Shown: positions 6,263 through 8,506 of the stretch, in pieces | How the letters are laid out: every line of letters starts with the position of its first letter | Position numbering within the stretch: the stretch's first letter is position 1 | Assembly (NCBI GenBank): GCA_026392325.1 | Contig: JAPLCH010000247.1 | Location: 1 to 8,506, forward strand | From: Solirubrobacterales bacterium | Lineage (GTDB): Bacteria > Actinomycetota > Thermoleophilia > Solirubrobacterales > Solirubrobacteraceae | Direction: 5' to 3' | Length of the DNA stretch: 8,506 bases | Notes under the pieces: model-generated | Databases searched by the model: none | Told to the model about the DNA's origin: nothing | The model's input: only the letters and a program-made list of their open reading frames with translations | Made by a program: the position numbers and the translations under genes

Positions 6263-6299
6263 AGCGCCGCTCGGCGAAAGCCGTCGCCCTACTGGCGCT
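6263..6299 (+). promoter_or_regulatory. Structured element in the spacer before the sugar transferase
   Basis: The 94-bp gap between the exported-protein stop and the leader ORF opens with an outer stem AGCGCC (6263-6268) / GGCGCT (6294-6299). It encloses GC/GC (6269-6270 with 6286-6287) and an inner hairpin CGGC-GAAA-GCCG (6272-6283) capped by a GNRA-type tetraloop. No T-run follows. It could be a U-poor terminator of the small gene, an attenuator or an mRNA-processing structure. The pairing is seen; the role is inferred. Confidence 0.45.
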
Positions 6300-6351
6300 C
6301 AAGGACAGAACACAGGATAGGCTGCGTCGAGATGACCTGGGGAAAGATCTG

Positions 6352-6378
6352 ATGAAACCTTTGCGAGACGCTCGATGA
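6352..6378 (+). CDS. Possible 8-codon leader peptide coupled to the sugar transferase
   Basis: ATG at 6352 opens an ORF encoding MKPLRDAR whose TGA overlaps the transferase start as ATGA (6375-6378). A purine run GGGGAAAG (6339-6346) stands 5 nt upstream of its ATG, a better ribosome site than anything directly before the transferase ATG. The layout suggests that ribosomes load here and reinitiate on the transferase. The peptide itself need not have a function. Confidence 0.4.
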   Translation: MKPLRDAR

Positions 6379-7799
6379 GTACTTCTGCGACACCGCGTTC
6401 GAGCGACGAGCTGCATCAAGGCGCATCAGCTGCGGGAAATAATGGTCGCCGACTCGCCCGGGCCCGCGATGTCTTGATGCGACGGTCACTGTTTGTAAGC
6501 GACCTGACCTGCGTTGCCATCGTCGTCTGGACGACCATCGCAGTCGCTGGCAGGGGCCAGACTGTCCAGCCTCTTTCAGTTGCCTACCTAATCCTGGTCC
6601 CGATGGTCGCCAAGATGCTCGGGCTTTATGACAATGACGACACCCGTCTACGCCATGTGACGCTTGATGAGTTTCCCCGGCTTGTTGGACTTGCGGCATT
6701 CGTGGTCGGCAGCGAGTGGCTTGCAAATGATGTGATTTTCAGTGGCGGCGTCACCCACAACCAACGCGTGCTCCTGCTCGTTGGAATCACAGCACTGCTG
6801 ACAATTGGACGGGGGGCAACGCGTCGTCTTGTTGTCACAGCCCTTCCGCCAGAGCGCTGCCTTGTAATCGGAACCAGTAAATCCGCCGTAGAGCTGAGCA
6901 CTCGGTTTGAGCGCTCCCATTCCTTCAAGGCGGAAGTCGTCGCGAGCGTCACTGACAGCATGGACGAGGACAAAGCAATCGCCTCTGCTCATGAGTTGCA
7001 GACCCTTATTGACGATGCGCTCGTTGAGCGTGTCCTGCTTGTCCCGCGGTCAAATGAAGACTTGGCAGTAGCTCGGGCGCTGAACGGAATGGGGATCAAA
7101 GTGAGCGTAATCCCCGAGATCAACGACCTGATGGGCACGGCATCGCAAGTTGATGATCTTGTGGGCTTGACAATGCTCGGAATGCAACGCCCGCGGCTTG
7201 CCGGCTCCTCAATTGCCGCAAAGAGGATCTTCGACCTAGCGCTGGGAACCATCATCGCGATCGTTCTGACGCCGTTGATGATCTTGATTGCAGTCAGCAT
7301 TCGCCTCACCTCTCCTGGGCCTGCCATTTATAGCCAACGCCGGGTTGGCCGACATGAGTTCCAGTTCACGATCCTTAAATTCCGCACGATGGAAGACGAC
7401 TCACACTTCAAGCGAAGCCACTTGGCTACCCTGAATGAGGCCTCCGGATTGTTCAAGATCACTGATGACCCGCGGGTCACGAAGGTTGGCCGGGTGCTTC
7501 GCCAGACGAGCCTCGACGAGCTCCCACAGATATTCAATGTCCTGCGGGGAGAGATGAGCCTAGTTGGCCCTCGACCGTTGGTTCCTGAAGAGGACATTCT
7601 GCTTTCAGGCTGGGCAAGGTTCCGCTACTCAGTCCTGCCCGGGATGACCGGCCCGTGGCAACTCGGCAGCGCGGCTCGCTTCTCATTGACCGACATGGCA
7701 TCACTGGACTACCTGTACATCACCAGATGGTCTCTCTGGGAGGACGTGAAGACATTGATCCGAACCGGAATTTATGTCCTCGGCCTCCACGGTCGCTGA
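6375..7799 (+). CDS. Polyprenyl-phosphate sugar-1-phosphate transferase (glycan-initiating)
   Basis: A 474-residue membrane enzyme of the polyprenyl glycosylphosphotransferase type (WbaP/WcaJ-like). It transfers a sugar phosphate from a nucleotide sugar to undecaprenyl phosphate as the first step of exopolysaccharide or O-antigen-like glycan assembly. About four N-terminal helices (residues 37-155) precede a Rossmann-like CoA-binding-type domain starting RCLVIGTSKSAVELSTRF (161-178). KRIFDL (283-288) and a hydrophobic hairpin (to about 308) then lead into the catalytic domain: GPAIYSQRRVGRHEF (315-329), ILKFRTME (333-340), LRQTSLDELPQIFNVL (375-390), RGEMSLVGPRPL (391-402) and LPGMTGPWQLGSA (421-433). 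It is complete and of usual length. The ATG is the only in-frame start after an upstream stop at 6333. The sugar substrate cannot be told from the sequence. Confidence 0.95.
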   Translation: MSTSATPRSSDELHQGASAAGNNGRRLARARDVLMRRSLFVSDLTCVAIVVWTTIAVAGRGQTVQPLSVAYLILVPMVAKMLGLYDNDDTRLRHVTLDEFPRLVGLAAFVVGSEWLANDVIFSGGVTHNQRVLLLVGITALLTIGRGATRRLVVTALPPERCLVIGTSKSAVELSTRFERSHSFKAEVVASVTDSMDEDKAIASAHELQTLIDDALVERVLLVPRSNEDLAVARALNGMGIKVSVIPEINDLMGTASQVDDLVGLTMLGMQRPRLAGSSIAAKRIFDLALGTIIAIVLTPLMILIAVSIRLTSPGPAIYSQRRVGRHEFQFTILKFRTMEDDSHFKRSHLATLNEASGLFKITDDPRVTKVGRVLRQTSLDELPQIFNVLRGEMSLVGPRPLVPEEDILLSGWARFRYSVLPGMTGPWQLGSAARFSLTDMASLDYLYITRWSLWEDVKTLIRTGIYVLGLHGR

Positions 7800-7809
7800 G
7801 TAACCTCAG
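7796..7809 (+). other. Small hairpin spanning the transferase stop codon
   Basis: CTGAG (7796-7800) pairs perfectly with CTCAG (7805-7809) around TAAC. It covers the transferase TGA and ends three bases before the DUF2252 ATG, in the place where a ribosome-binding site would lie. It is short and may be chance. Confidence 0.3.
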
Positions 7810-7812
7810 TAC

Positions 7813-8506
7813 ATGGCCAAGAGCACACCCAGCAAAGACGACGCCCGGCGGTTCTTCGATTGGGGCGGACGAGAGAGTCACGACCCGTCGCTTGTCGATT
7901 TCTCACCTGGAGCAAAGGCGCGACTAGCCGCTGGTCGCAGCCTCCGAAAGGATGTCCCGCGCAGCGCCCACGGCAAATGGAGGCCAGATCCTCACCGGCC
8001 CGACCCGGTCTCCATCCTCGAGCAGCAGGCAGCGAGCCGCGTTCCTGACCTGATCCCGATCCGGCACGGACGCATGCTTGCGTCTCCATTTGCCTTCTTC
8101 CGCGGAGCTGCTGCCGTGATGGCGTGGGACCTTGCCAACACGGCAACCACCAAGATCCGAGTACAGACATGCGGTGACGCCCACCTTGTCAACTTTGGTG
8201 CCTACGCTGCACCGGACAGGCGTCTTGTCTTTGACCTGAACGACTTCGACGAAACTCTCCCCGCCCCATTTGAGTGGGACATCAAACGCCTTGCGGCCAG
8301 CGTTGAGGTGGCCGGACGGGACAATGGCTTTTCCCAAGGAGACAGGGCTGCGGCAGTCAGGGGTTCGGTTGTCGCCTACCAGCAGGCGATCGGAATGCTT
8401 GCCAACCTGCGCTTTCTTGACACTTGGTACACGCGCATTGACCTTGAGCACATAGAGATGCTGGTCAAGCAGAACTCTCGTCCTGAAGGTCGCAAGGCCA
8501 CCGAAC
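7813..8506 (+). CDS. DUF2252 family protein, 3' end beyond window
   Basis: I translated this by hand: an open frame of 231 codons from ATG 7813 to the window edge, with an in-frame stop (7801) just before it, so this ATG is the first possible start. The product begins MAKSTPSKDDARRFFDWGGR. It contains the family's typical run SPFAFFRGAAAVMAWDLA (91-108), then CGDAHLVNFGAYAAPDRRLV (120-139) and FDLNDFDETLPAPFEWDIKR (140-159). Biochemical function is not established as far as I know. The GDxHxxN and DxxDFDE spacing resembles the catalytic and metal sites of aminoglycoside-phosphotransferase/kinase folds, so a phosphotransferase is a fair guess. No Shine-Dalgarno sequence is visible in the 13-nt gap after the sugar transferase; co-transcription is likely. 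Full-length members are usually over 400 residues, so roughly half is present. Confidence 0.9.
   Translation, partial: MAKSTPSKDDARRFFDWGGRESHDPSLVDFSPGAKARLAAGRSLRKDVPRSAHGKWRPDPHRPDPVSILEQQAASRVPDLIPIRHGRMLASPFAFFRGAAAVMAWDLANTATTKIRVQTCGDAHLVNFGAYAAPDRRLVFDLNDFDETLPAPFEWDIKRLAASVEVAGRDNGFSQGDRAAAVRGSVVAYQQAIGMLANLRFLDTWYTRIDLEHIEMLVKQNSRPEGRKATE

Noticed and set aside
6311..6330. Promoter with TAGGCT as -10 before the sugar transferase
   Set aside because: It fits TANNNT only loosely, and no -35-like hexamer is found at the right spacing.

Overview
The window looks like chromosomal DNA from a high-GC Gram-positive (actinobacterial) genome, with GC by eye around 60%. The ribosomal proteins, the spacing of the translation genes, and the style of the O-antigen ligase and DUF2252 proteins remind me most of Thermoleophilia/Solirubrobacterales-like lineages. 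That placement is an impression from protein wording, not a computed phylogeny. No rRNA, tRNA, insertion sequence, phage gene or CRISPR array is visible.

Left part (1-2429, minus strand): a classic transcription/translation operon read right to left, rpmG (L33) - secE - nusG - rplK (L11) - rplA (L1). The gaps are very short (2 nt, 12 nt, 2 nt, then a 1-nt TGATG overlap). The strip beyond rplA (1-122) probably begins the rplJ (L10) leader; rplJ itself is outside the window. rpmG is only 54 codons, and the secE start is best placed at a GTG two bases after rpmG. The 160-bp gap 2430-2589 holds a strong 14-bp imperfect hairpin in the rpmG-side leader, and possibly a leaderless promoter for the divergent gene to the right.

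Middle (2590-3795, plus strand): a 12-TM-type major facilitator superfamily (MFS) efflux permease, convergent with the next gene.

Right part (3812-8506): an envelope-glycan neighbourhood. On the minus strand is a large Wzy/WaaL-type O-antigen ligase/polymerase with a C-terminal TPR region. Its start codon lies head to head with a plus-strand gene for a small exported protein (signal peptide, short domain, Gly/Pro/Ser linker, C-terminal membrane anchor with basic tail). The small gene is followed by a structured 94-bp spacer and an 8-codon leader ORF whose stop overlaps the start of a polyprenyl-phosphate sugar-1-phosphate transferase (the enzyme type that initiates lipid-linked glycan assembly). 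Thirteen bases later a DUF2252 gene starts and runs off the right edge.

Inferred joint role: the sugar transferase loads the first sugar onto undecaprenyl phosphate, and the ligase/polymerase polymerises or transfers the finished glycan outside the membrane. The small anchored protein is a candidate acceptor, scaffold or cofactor. The most novel points are the nested divergent start region with the small exported protein, the coupled mini-ORF, and the hairpin leaders.
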